Assembly: GCA_016869145.1 (NCBI GenBank)
Contig: VGEU01000012.1
Location: 1 to 54,250, forward strand
Direction: 5' to 3'
From: Alphaproteobacteria bacterium
GTDB taxonomy: Bacteria > Pseudomonadota > Alphaproteobacteria > MPNO01 > VGEU01
DNA length: 54,250 bases
In this document: in pieces, positions 45,571 through 53,589 of the stretch
Position numbering within the stretch: position 1 is the first letter of the stretch
Layout of the letters: every line of letters begins with the position of its first letter
The notes under the pieces: model-generated
Database searches by the model: none
The model's input: only the letters and a program-made list of their open reading frames with translations
Told to the model about the DNA's origin: nothing
Made by a program: the position numbers and the translations under genes

Positions 45571-46812
45571 CTACTCCGCGGCCCGGTCGGCCGCCTGGCG
45601 CGGGGCGGCCGGCGCATCGGCCGGGCGGCGTGCGTTCTCGACCATGAAGCGCCGCCACGCGACGACGCCGACATCGGAGCGCGAGAGCTGCTCGGCGTCC
45701 GAGCGCACGCTCTCGACCAGCATTTTGTCCTGGTCGGAGAAGATCCAGTCATGGGTCCACGACTGCCAGGCCGTCCAGCCGATCCGGTCGAGGAGGGTGC
45801 GCAACGGGCCGCCGCGGCGATAGGCGTTGAACGAGTAGAACAGCGTCGTCTCGTCGTCGATCGGGGTGACCCAGCGGACCATGAAATAGTCGCCGCTCGG
45901 ACGGCCCACCAGCGTGACCGCCGGCAGCCGCGACATGTGGCGGTACTTGATGCCGTAGCGCGTGACCGCGGTGGCGCGCTCGGTGTCCATCTCCTTGCCG
46001 CGACCCTTGGGCTTCATCCGGCGCCAGAACGCCTCGCCGGGCGGCGGGAACGGCCCGAGCCCGGGATAGTCCGCGCTCGTGATGCCGTCGCGCGCGGTGT
46101 AGCCGAGACCCTTGCCGTCTTCGAGCGGCGTCGTCGTGACCCGGCTCGCGAACGGGAAGATCGGCTGCAGCACCAGCTCGGGCGAGTTGCGGTGCACGAA
46201 CGGCGCGTGCAGGTCGTAGCAGAGATTGTCGTTGAGGACGCGCCAGTTGCAGCGATAGGTGCGCCACGTCGGGATCGCGTGCCAGGCGCCGGTGTCGACG
46301 AGGCAGTCGGGGAGATCGTCCTCGAGCGGGACCGCGTCCATGTCGCCGACGAAGAGCCAGAGGACGCCGAGATGCTCGCGCACCGGATAGGACCGGACGC
46401 GGGCCTCGGGCGGGATCGGCGTCGCCGGCCCCTCCATGAGCTTGGCCACGCACCGTCCGGTCTCGCCGGCATAGGTCCAGCCGTGATAGGGGCAGGTCAG
46501 CGTGCCGGTGCCGGGGTAGAGGCACTTGCCGCGCGACAGACGCGCGCCGCGATGGGCGCATTGGTCCTTGAGCGCGAACACCTTACCCTGGTCGCGGAAC
46601 AAAACGACGTCCTCGCCGAGGAGCTTGACCGCCTTGGGCCGGCGCCGGAGCCGCCACGCGGCGAGGACCGGGTACCAGTAATTGCGGAAGCCGAGCACCG
46701 GGAGCCCGGTGCCGTCATAGACGTTGGCGGCAACTCTCGCCGCGCCGGGCGCGGCCTGGGGCGGCCGGGCGGCCGCCGCCTCGCCCGTCCCGGTCAGGGC
46801 CTCCTCGCTCAT
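45571..46812 (-). CDS. Rieske non-haem iron oxygenase (phthalate/PaO-like)
   Basis: A second Rieske oxygenase, 413 aa, different from the previous one. The Rieske ligands are CAHRGARLSRGKC and CPYHGWTY (about residues 90 and 113). The iron-site helix is NWRVLNDNLCYDLHAPFVHR near residue 215, with Asp and two His in usual spacing. The ATG at 46810-46812 follows GGAGG by 5 bases. The N-terminal 40 residues are low complexity. It lies 125 bases upstream of the VanA-like gene on the same strand, and its 5' side abuts the truncated RND pump at 46892, so the block may have replaced part of that gene. Confidence 0.87.
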   Translation of the reverse strand: MSEEALTGTGEAAAARPPQAAPGAARVAANVYDGTGLPVLGFRNYWYPVLAAWRLRRRPKAVKLLGEDVVLFRDQGKVFALKDQCAHRGARLSRGKCLYPGTGTLTCPYHGWTYAGETGRCVAKLMEGPATPIPPEARVRSYPVREHLGVLWLFVGDMDAVPLEDDLPDCLVDTGAWHAIPTWRTYRCNWRVLNDNLCYDLHAPFVHRNSPELVLQPIFPFASRVTTTPLEDGKGLGYTARDGITSADYPGLGPFPPPGEAFWRRMKPKGRGKEMDTERATAVTRYGIKYRHMSRLPAVTLVGRPSGDYFMVRWVTPIDDETTLFYSFNAYRRGGPLRTLLDRIGWTAWQSWTHDWIFSDQDKMLVESVRSDAEQLSRSDVGVVAWRRFMVENARRPADAPAAPRQAADRAAE

Positions 46813-46891
46813 CTCAGCCTCCCTCCGCATCGCCCGGTCCGGCGGCGGTGCCGCGCCGGGGAAGTCTGCATGCGGGGATGCGTCGCGGCAA

Positions 46892-47833
46892 GCCGTGAAG
46901 CTCGTCACCAACGGGCTCGAGATCAGCGAATACCGGCCGAACGATGCGATCGACGAGGTCGACATCGTCGTCCGCTTCCCAGAGGCCTACCGCACGATCG
47001 ACCAGCTCGACCAGATCCGCGTCCAGGCCACGCAGGGCCTGATCCCGATCGGCAATTTCGTCACCCGCGTCGCCAAGCCGAAGACGGGCGAGCTCAATCG
47101 CGTCGGCGGCAAGCGGATGATCGCGGTCAAGGCCGACGTCGAGCCGGGCGTGCTCGCCGACACCAAGGTGCGCGAGATCCAGGCGTGGCTCAGGGACGCC
47201 GGCCTCGACCCGCGCATCGAGGTGAGCTTCAAGGGCGAGGACGAGGAGCAGAAGAAGGCCGAGGCGTTCCTGTCGACCGCGTTCATGTTCGCGCTGTTCC
47301 TGATCGCGGTGATCCTGGTCGCGCAGTTCAACAGCTTCTATGCGGCCTTCCTCGTGCTCACCGCCGTCATCATGTCGACGATCGGCGTGATGCTCGGCCT
47401 CCTTGCGATCGGCCAGCCGTTCGGGATCGTCATGAGCGGCATCGGCGTGATCGCGCTGGCGGGCGTCGTCGTCAACAACAACATCGTCCTCATCGACACC
47501 TGGAACCGGCTCAAGCGCGACTATGCCGATCCGGTCGAGGCGATCGTCAGGACCGGGGCGCAGCGGCTCCGCCCGGTCCTCCTCACCACCATCACCACGA
47601 TACTCGGCGTGATCCCGATGGTGCTCGGCGTCAACATCGACTTCTTCGAGCGCACGGTCTCGGTCGGCGCGCCGTCGACGCAGTGGTGGACCCAGATCGC
47701 GACCGCGATGGCCTTCGGTCTCGCCTTCGCGACGCTCCTGACTCTCGTCGTGACGCCGTGCGCGCTCTACCTCCAGGTCCGGACCGGCGCCTGGCTCGCG
47801 CGCCGGCGCCCGGCCCCGGTCGCGGCGCAATAG
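46892..47833 (+). pseudogene. 3' remnant of an RND efflux pump permease
   Basis: About 313 codons matching the last third of an AcrB/HAE1-type RND transporter, which normally has about 1040 residues. They carry the end of the second periplasmic domain (AVKLVTNGLEISEYRP, RIEVSFKGEDEEQKKAE) and the C-terminal helices with GVVVNNNIVLIDTWNR and TTITTILGVIPM, both RND landmarks. The in-frame start further upstream (46724) lies inside the antisense Rieske gene and has no RND homology. The 5' two thirds, including the first helix, are absent, so it cannot make a working pump. No adaptor or outer-membrane gene is nearby. Confidence 0.8.
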
Positions 47834-47864
47834 CGGCGGCGGCCGCCGCGGGCTAGACTCCGCC

Positions 47865-48776
47865 ATGGACAACGTCCTCGACATGGCGCCCGAGATCAGG
47901 GCCGCGCGCGACGCGGGCCGCGCCGTCGTCGCGATCGAATCGACCGTGTTCGCCCACGGCCTGCCGCATCCGACCAATCTCGAGACCGCGGCGCGGCTAG
48001 ACGCCGCCGTCCGGCACGAGGGCGCGCTGCCGGCTATCGTCGCGATCATCGCGGGCCGCATCCGAATCGGGCTCGACGCGGCCGAGCTCGCCCGGCTCGC
48101 GGCGCGCCCCGACACCGCCAAGGTCAGCCGGCGCGATCTCGCCTATGTCCTCGCCGCGGGCGGCTATGGCGCGACCACCGTCTCGGGCACGATGATCGCG
48201 GCCGCCATGGCCGGCATCCGCGTGTTCTCGACCGGTGGCATCGGCGGCGTCCATCGCGGCGTCGAGGAGACGATGGACGTCTCGGCCGATCTCGACGAGC
48301 TCGCCCGCACCGACGTCGCCGTCGTCTGCGCCGGCGCCAAGGCGATCCTCGATCTGCCGCGCACGCTCGAATATCTCGAGACCAAGGGCGTGCCGGTGAT
48401 CGGCTACGGCACCGACCGCTTTCCCGCGTTCTATGTGCGCCGGACCGCGCTCCGGCTCGACCAGCGTTGCGACACCCCGGAGGCGATCGCCCGGCTGCTC
48501 CGCACCAAGTGGTCGCTCGGGCTCGCCGGCGGTGTTCTCGTCTGCAACCCGATCCCCGAGCCGCACGCGATGGACGCGGACGTGCTCGAGCGCGCGACTG
48601 AGCACGCGATCGCGGCGGCGGCGGCGGCGGGCGTGACCGGCAAGGCGATCACGCCCTTCCTCCTCGACCGTATCGCCGCGCTGACCGGTGGCGAGAGCAT
48701 CGCGGCGAATGTCGCGCTGCTCGAGAACAACGCCCGCCTCGCCGCCCGCATCGCCGTGGCGTTCGCGGCGCGCTGA
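47865..48776 (+). CDS. psuG: Pseudouridine-5'-phosphate glycosidase
   Basis: Splits pseudouridine 5'-phosphate into uracil and ribose 5-phosphate, 303 aa, the usual length. Motifs are IESTVFAHGLPHPTN with the catalytic Glu, FSTGGIGGVHRGVEETMDVS, CAGAKAILDLPRTLEYLETK with the Schiff-base Lys region, and GYGTDRFPAFYVR. The C-terminal helix contains NPIPEPHAMD. A short GC hairpin (47834-47848) sits between the RND remnant and this gene. A pseudouridine kinase (psuK) partner is not adjacent, which is unusual, and may be elsewhere. Confidence 0.95.
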   Translation: MDNVLDMAPEIRAARDAGRAVVAIESTVFAHGLPHPTNLETAARLDAAVRHEGALPAIVAIIAGRIRIGLDAAELARLAARPDTAKVSRRDLAYVLAAGGYGATTVSGTMIAAAMAGIRVFSTGGIGGVHRGVEETMDVSADLDELARTDVAVVCAGAKAILDLPRTLEYLETKGVPVIGYGTDRFPAFYVRRTALRLDQRCDTPEAIARLLRTKWSLGLAGGVLVCNPIPEPHAMDADVLERATEHAIAAAAAAGVTGKAITPFLLDRIAALTGGESIAANVALLENNARLAARIAVAFAAR

Positions 48777-48854
48777 TCCGGCCGCGCTGGACAGCGCGCG
48801 GACCGTCGGCCATCATCGCCACGCCGATCCCGACCCGAACCGGATAGTCCGACC

Positions 48855-49562
48855 GTGATCACCCGGGCGCTCGCCCTGATTCTCGTCGGTCTCGCGCTCG
48901 CCGCGTGCCGATCCGACCCCTATGCGACGATCGAGAGCCTCGTCGGGCGCGAGGCGGGCCCGCGGGTCCTCCTGATGCCGATCGATCTCGAGCTCTCGGA
49001 GGTGGCGGCGGGCGGGCTGGTCGAGCCCAAGGCGGCGTGGACCGATACGGCGCGGACGCTGATGACGGCGGCGCTCGCCGAGCTTCTCGCCGAACGCCGC
49101 GCGACGCTCGTCCCCTATAGCGCGCCGGCGGACGACCCCGGCCGCGCCGCGCTCCACGACCAGCTCATCAAGCTCCACGACACGGTCGGCGAGGCGATCC
49201 TCGTCCACCACTACGAGCCGTCGTTCCGGCTTCCCGGCAAGGGCGAGCGGCTCGACTGGTCGCTCGGGCCGCCGGTCGCCCTTCTCCACCACGAGTTCGA
49301 TGCCGACTATGCGCTCTCGATCTTCTTCCGCGACAGCTACAAGTCGGCGGGGCGAACCGCCGCCATGGCAGTGGCGGCGCCGCTCTCGTTCCTCGGCGTC
49401 GGGCTGTCGGGCGGCGCCCAGGTCGGCGTCGCCTCGCTGGTCGATCTCAGGACCGGGGCCGTCGTCTGGTTCAACCGGCTGATCCGGAACCAGGGCGAGC
49501 TCCGGAGCGCCGACGGCGCGCGGGAATCGGTCGCGACGCTGCTCGAGGGCTTTCCGCCGTGA
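48855..49562 (+). CDS. Uncharacterised lipoprotein (first of a coupled trio)
   Basis: Predicted outer-membrane or periplasmic lipoprotein, 235 aa, with lipobox LALAACRSD (Cys18). I do not recognise a family. The mature part has a beta-alpha start (PRVLLMPIDLELSE), a middle with HHYEPSFRLPGKGERLDWSL, and a glycine-rich segment LGVGLSGGAQVGVASLVDLR. This layout loosely resembles CsgG/LpoB-type lipoproteins. The stop overlaps the GTG of the M48 protease gene by 4 bases (GTGA at 49559-49562). Coupling with that gene suggests a shared envelope job. Confidence 0.75.
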   Translation: MITRALALILVGLALAACRSDPYATIESLVGREAGPRVLLMPIDLELSEVAAGGLVEPKAAWTDTARTLMTAALAELLAERRATLVPYSAPADDPGRAALHDQLIKLHDTVGEAILVHHYEPSFRLPGKGERLDWSLGPPVALLHHEFDADYALSIFFRDSYKSAGRTAAMAVAAPLSFLGVGLSGGAQVGVASLVDLRTGAVVWFNRLIRNQGELRSADGARESVATLLEGFPP

Positions 49563-50791
49563 CGCGTGCGCGTGCGCTTCTGTTCGCGCTCGCGCTCGCG
49601 CTCGCGGCCTGCGCGCCGCCGGCCGAGCCGCCGATCGTGCTCGATCTCAGCGGTGCGACCGCACCCCTCATCGATCCGTACCGCTTCGGCGAGGGCGGCG
49701 CGACCACCGACCAGCGGCCCGGCGCGCGGCCGGCGCAAGAGACCGACGAGGGCGGGCTCTGGATGCGCATGGACCGGGTCGAGCAGGATCTGCGCACATC
49801 GGGCAACCTGGTCCGCGACCCCGAGCTCAATACCTATGTGCAGGGTCTCGTCTGCGCCCTCGCCGGGCCCTATTGCAGCGACATCCGGAGCTATGTGATG
49901 CGGCTTCCCGCGTTCAACGCCTCGATGGCGCCGAACGGCGTCATGCAGGTGTGGACCGGGCTCCTCGTCCGCTGTCGCGACGAGGCGCAGCTCGCCGCCG
50001 TCATCGGCCACGAGATCGGTCATTACGTGCGCCGACACTCGATGCAGCTCTGGCGCGACGCGCGCGACAAGACCGACTTCCTCGTCTTCTTCCAGATCGC
50101 GATCGCCGCCGCGCGCGTGCCCTTCGTCACCGACGTCGTCACCTATGGCGTGATCGGCTCGATCTACGCCTTCGGCCGCGATGCCGAGCGCGAGGCCGAT
50201 CGCATCGGGCTCGCGCTGATGGCGCGCGCCGGCTACGATCCCGCCGCCGTGCCCGCGATCTGGCGCCAGGTCGTGCGCGAGGACGAGGCGGACCGCTACC
50301 GCGCCTTCCGCACCATCTATTTCGCGACGCACCCGACGCCGCGCGAACGGCTCGAGACGCTCGATCTGCTCGCGCGCGGCACGCGCACCGAGCGGCGCGA
50401 GTCCGGCGCCGAGCGCTACCGCGCGATCATGAAGCCGCGCCGGCTCGACTGGCTCCGCGACGAGCTCGCCCTGCGGCGCTTCGACCGCATGGAGATCCTC
50501 CTCGCCACGCTCGTCGAGGACGAGCCGGCGGCGGGCGATCTCCGCTACATGCAGGGCGAGGTCTATCGCCTCCGCGGCGATCCGGGCGACGAGGCGAAGG
50601 CGCTCGATGCGTTCCGCGCCGCCGCCGCCGCCGAGGCGCCGCCGGCCGAGACGCACCGCTCGCTCGGGCTCGTGCTCCGCCGCACCGGCGAGCGCGCCGC
50701 CGCTGATGCCGCCTTCGCCGACTATCTCCGCCTCAAGCCGGCCGCCGAGGACCGCGCCATGATCGAGGCGCTGATCGGCGAGGCGCCATGA
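49559..50791 (+). CDS. M48-family metalloprotease lipoprotein, BepA-like
   Basis: Periplasmic zinc protease with lipid anchor, 410 aa from the GTG at 49559. The lipobox is LALAACAPP (Cys18). The zinc motif HEIGHYVRRH has His151, Glu152 and His155, and a third-ligand region is DAEREADRIG. After about residue 275 the protein is helical, with TPR-like segments (DLRYMQGEVYRLRGD, HRSLGLVLRRTGE). BepA-type proteins check or degrade stalled outer-membrane assembly intermediates; that role is inferred. Its stop overlaps the next lipoprotein ATG by 4 bases (ATGA at 50788-50791). Confidence 0.88.
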   Translation: MTRARALLFALALALAACAPPAEPPIVLDLSGATAPLIDPYRFGEGGATTDQRPGARPAQETDEGGLWMRMDRVEQDLRTSGNLVRDPELNTYVQGLVCALAGPYCSDIRSYVMRLPAFNASMAPNGVMQVWTGLLVRCRDEAQLAAVIGHEIGHYVRRHSMQLWRDARDKTDFLVFFQIAIAAARVPFVTDVVTYGVIGSIYAFGRDAEREADRIGLALMARAGYDPAAVPAIWRQVVREDEADRYRAFRTIYFATHPTPRERLETLDLLARGTRTERRESGAERYRAIMKPRRLDWLRDELALRRFDRMEILLATLVEDEPAAGDLRYMQGEVYRLRGDPGDEAKALDAFRAAAAAEAPPAETHRSLGLVLRRTGERAAADAAFADYLRLKPAAEDRAMIEALIGEAP

Positions 50792-51375
50792 CCCGGCTCG
50801 GTCGGCTCGCGCTCGCGCTCGGCTTCGCCGCGACGCCGCTCCTCGCCGCGTGCGACCGCTATACGCTGACCGAGACCGCGCCGGTCACCATGGCGGACGC
50901 CTATGTCGTCGACCCGCGCATCGCCTGGAACCGGCGGTCGCAGGGCAGGACCGAGATCTGGACCGTCGACGGGCCGATGCTCCAGGAGCTCCGCTTCGTC
51001 AACGGGCTCGAGGACGGCGAGGTGCTGTTCGGCGGCACCGATGCGAAGAAGCTGCCCCCGTTCTCGCCGCGCATGACGGCGATCGAGGTGGTCGAGTTCT
51101 TCGCGCTCTCCTTCACCCGCGCCGGGGTCACCAATTTCGAGCACCGCGCGCTGCGGCCGACCGCCTTCGCCGGGCGCGGCGGGTTCCGCTTCGAGTTCGC
51201 CTACAGCCTCGAGGACGGCCTCGCGCGCGAGGGCTTCGCGGTCGGCGCGGTCCGCGACAGCCGGCTCTATCTCGTGGTCTATTCCGGCACGCAGCTCCAT
51301 TTCTTCGCCAAGCACAAGGCCGATGCCGAGGCGGTCGTCGCCTCGATCAGGCCGCGCGGCGGGCCCGCGCCTTGA
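50788..51375 (+). CDS. Uncharacterised lipoprotein (third of a coupled trio)
   Basis: Predicted lipoprotein of 195 aa, lipobox TPLLAACDRY (Cys22). No family is recognised. The mature part is beta-rich, with WTVDGPMLQELRFVNGLEDG and KKLPPFSPRMTAIEVVEFF, and ends in HFFAKHKADAEAVVASIRPR. It has no repeats or catalytic motif that I can see. It is the last of three overlapping genes (48855-51375) that are probably one translational unit with the M48 protease. It is separated by 96 bases from the following ligase gene. Confidence 0.75.
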   Translation: MTRLGRLALALGFAATPLLAACDRYTLTETAPVTMADAYVVDPRIAWNRRSQGRTEIWTVDGPMLQELRFVNGLEDGEVLFGGTDAKKLPPFSPRMTAIEVVEFFALSFTRAGVTNFEHRALRPTAFAGRGGFRFEFAYSLEDGLAREGFAVGAVRDSRLYLVVYSGTQLHFFAKHKADAEAVVASIRPRGGPAP

Positions 51376-51471
51376 CCCTCCCGCGCCGCCGCGCCGCGCC
51401 TTGACCCTCAACCCTGGGGCCGGATAAACCGGGGCCGGGTGCCGCGCGGGCGGCACGGCGTGGAGGCAAGG

Positions 51472-53052
51472 ATGGCGACCGGCGTCAATGCGCAACACGA
51501 TCTGGCGATCCCGTTCGCCTCGACCGCGGCGCTGCTCGCGCGCTACCGGACGCGCGATCCGAACAAGACCGCGATCGTCGATCTCGACCAGGACAAGTCG
51601 ATCAGTTTCGGCGCGCTCGCCGGCCTCGCCAACCGCATCGCGCATGCACTCGAGCGTCGCGGACTGAAGCAGGGCGACCGCATCGCGGTCCTCGCCGACG
51701 AGACCATCGAGAAGCTCCTGGTCTGGATCGGCATCTGGCGCTTCGGGGCGGTCGTCTGCCCGCTCAATGTCGAGATGAACCAGCACGTGCTGCACGAGCT
51801 TCTGGCGACCATCGGGCCGAAGCTCACGCTCATCCACGCCGCGCTCGATACGCCCGAGATGCGGGCCGGCATTCCGGGCCCTGTGGTCCGGTTCGACTCG
51901 TGGTCGGATGACCTCGCCGGCGATGCGGCGTCGGGCGAGTTCTTCCGCGAGGTCGCGACGCTGCCCGCCCTGCCCGAGCATCCCAACCAGAACGGGCGCG
52001 ACGACGTCTCGGCGATCTTCTGCACCTCGGGCACGACCGCGAAGCCCAAATGCGTCGTCTACAACCATTTCTGCTACTGGCTGAGCGGGCTCTCGACGCT
52101 CGACATGCTCGGGCTCGACGAGAACGACCGCACGCTCGAATACCGCTCGTTCGGCTGGAACTCGGCGCAGATCCTGAGCTTCATGCCGTTCCTGCAGACC
52201 GGGCTCACGCTCCACATCGCCAAGCGCTTCTCGCACAGCCGCTTCTTCGACTGGATCCAGCGCTACGGTCTCACCTTCGCCGCCGGCGTGCCGACGGTCG
52301 TGAACATGCTCCTCAACGAGCCGCGCGGCATCACCGCCGACGACGTGCCGACGCTCCGGCTGATGACCTGCTCGACCGCGCCGCTCAGCCCCGAGCAGTG
52401 GGAGAAGTTCGAGCGCATGTACGGCGTCACGCTTCTCCAGCTCTACGGCATGTCGGAGGCGGGTTGGATCTGCGGCAACCGCCACTACCGCCGCCGGATG
52501 GGAACGGTCGGACCGCCGGCCAAGCACCAGGAGTTCCTGATCGTCGACGGCGCGGGCCGCCTGTGCCCGCCCGGCGCCGAAGGCGAGGTCGAGATCGGCG
52601 GCCCGCAGACCCATATCGGCGTCATCACGCCCGAGGGCGTCTACGAGGACCGCCGCGGCACGCGGATGCGGACCGGCGATCTCGCGGTGATGGACGAGGA
52701 CGGCTTCGTCCGCGTCACCGGGCGGACCAAGGATCTGATCATCCGCGGCGGCGTCAACATCGCGCCGGTCGAGATCGACAACGTCCTCCTCACACACCCC
52801 GATGTGCTCGAGGCGGCGGTGGTCGGCGTGCCCGATGCGATCTATGGCGAGGAGGTCGTCGCCTATGTGACCGCGAAGCCGGGCGCGCAGCTCTCGCCCG
52901 ACGACGTGAAGGCCCATTGCGCCCGCGCACTGCCCGCGTTCAAGGCGCCGAAGCGGATCGTCGTCCTCGACACGCTGCCCCGCTCGGATCGCGGCAAGGT
53001 CCGGCGCGACGCCCTCAAGGACCAGTGGCTCAAGGCGAACGCGCCGGCGTGA
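51472..53052 (+). CDS. AMP-dependent acyl-CoA synthetase/ligase (ANL superfamily)
   Basis: Adenylate-forming ligase, 526 aa. Core motifs: the phosphate loop FCTSGTTAKPKCV (near residue 190), LYGMSEAG, TGDLAVMDEDGF, GRTKDLIIRGGVNIAP, and the C-terminal catalytic Lys in PRSDRGKVRR. The phosphate loop has Ala where most relatives have Gly (TTGxPK). The ATG at 51472 follows GGAGGCAAGG; an upstream GTG at 51439 is less favoured. It probably activates a carboxylic acid, perhaps aromatic or fatty, as a CoA thioester. The substrate is unknown. It is followed by a small unknown gene. Confidence 0.88.
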   Translation: MATGVNAQHDLAIPFASTAALLARYRTRDPNKTAIVDLDQDKSISFGALAGLANRIAHALERRGLKQGDRIAVLADETIEKLLVWIGIWRFGAVVCPLNVEMNQHVLHELLATIGPKLTLIHAALDTPEMRAGIPGPVVRFDSWSDDLAGDAASGEFFREVATLPALPEHPNQNGRDDVSAIFCTSGTTAKPKCVVYNHFCYWLSGLSTLDMLGLDENDRTLEYRSFGWNSAQILSFMPFLQTGLTLHIAKRFSHSRFFDWIQRYGLTFAAGVPTVVNMLLNEPRGITADDVPTLRLMTCSTAPLSPEQWEKFERMYGVTLLQLYGMSEAGWICGNRHYRRRMGTVGPPAKHQEFLIVDGAGRLCPPGAEGEVEIGGPQTHIGVITPEGVYEDRRGTRMRTGDLAVMDEDGFVRVTGRTKDLIIRGGVNIAPVEIDNVLLTHPDVLEAAVVGVPDAIYGEEVVAYVTAKPGAQLSPDDVKAHCARALPAFKAPKRIVVLDTLPRSDRGKVRRDALKDQWLKANAPA

Positions 53053-53121
53053 CGGGCCCGTTCAGGCTCCGTTAACGACCGCGGTGCAGCGTTCGAGGGT
53101 CCACCACCCCGGGGTTGCGCC

Positions 53122-53571
53122 ATGGACAACTCGACCGAGGCCGAACGGTCTCAGCCCGCCGACATGGCCGAGGCCTTTCTCGGCGGCGACGGCCGCGACA
53201 TCGCGCTGAAGCTGCCGAAGCGGTTTGGCTTCGCCCTCTTCGGCGTGCCGTTCCAGGCCACCGCCGACGACAGCGGCAACGGTCCGACGATCTCGATCGT
53301 CGGCAATGTCTGTCCGGTCCCCTATAGCGCCGAATCGCCCGCGCGCCGGGTCGAGCTCGGCGCGTTCGTCGCCCTCGTCCAGCCGCCCGGCAATGTCCGC
53401 TTCGCCGTCGATCGCCACCAGATGCTGACGCTGGTCGCGCGCGGCCCGGTGCCGCAGCCGACGACGCCCGACACGCTCGTCGCCGCGGCCGTCGCGCTGT
53501 TGGCGCCGCCCCGGCCCTATGTCGAAGTCGCCCAGCGCATCGCCCGCCTGACCACGCCGGCTCGCGCCTGA
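53122..53571 (+). CDS. Hypothetical protein, 149 aa
   Basis: Not recognised. The 149-residue product has no signal peptide, membrane helix or known motif; a short polar start is followed by ALKLPKRFGFALFGVPFQAT, a beta-rich centre (GAFVALVQPPGNVRFAVDRH), and an Ala/Pro-rich helix near the end. The ATG at 53122 lies 69 bases after the ligase stop, with GGGG nearby but no clear Shine-Dalgarno. It converges on the LysM gene with an 18-base gap. Codon use matches the neighbours, so it is probably real. Confidence 0.6.
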   Translation: MDNSTEAERSQPADMAEAFLGGDGRDIALKLPKRFGFALFGVPFQATADDSGNGPTISIVGNVCPVPYSAESPARRVELGAFVALVQPPGNVRFAVDRHQMLTLVARGPVPQPTTPDTLVAAAVALLAPPRPYVEVAQRIARLTTPARA

Positions 53572-53589
53572 CGCTGACGGCGCGCGCGG

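Noticed and set aside
50722-52917. Long minus-strand open frame of about 730 codons
   Set aside because: It is antisense to the third lipoprotein gene and the ligase, both with strong motifs and start sites; composition is typical of a shadow frame.
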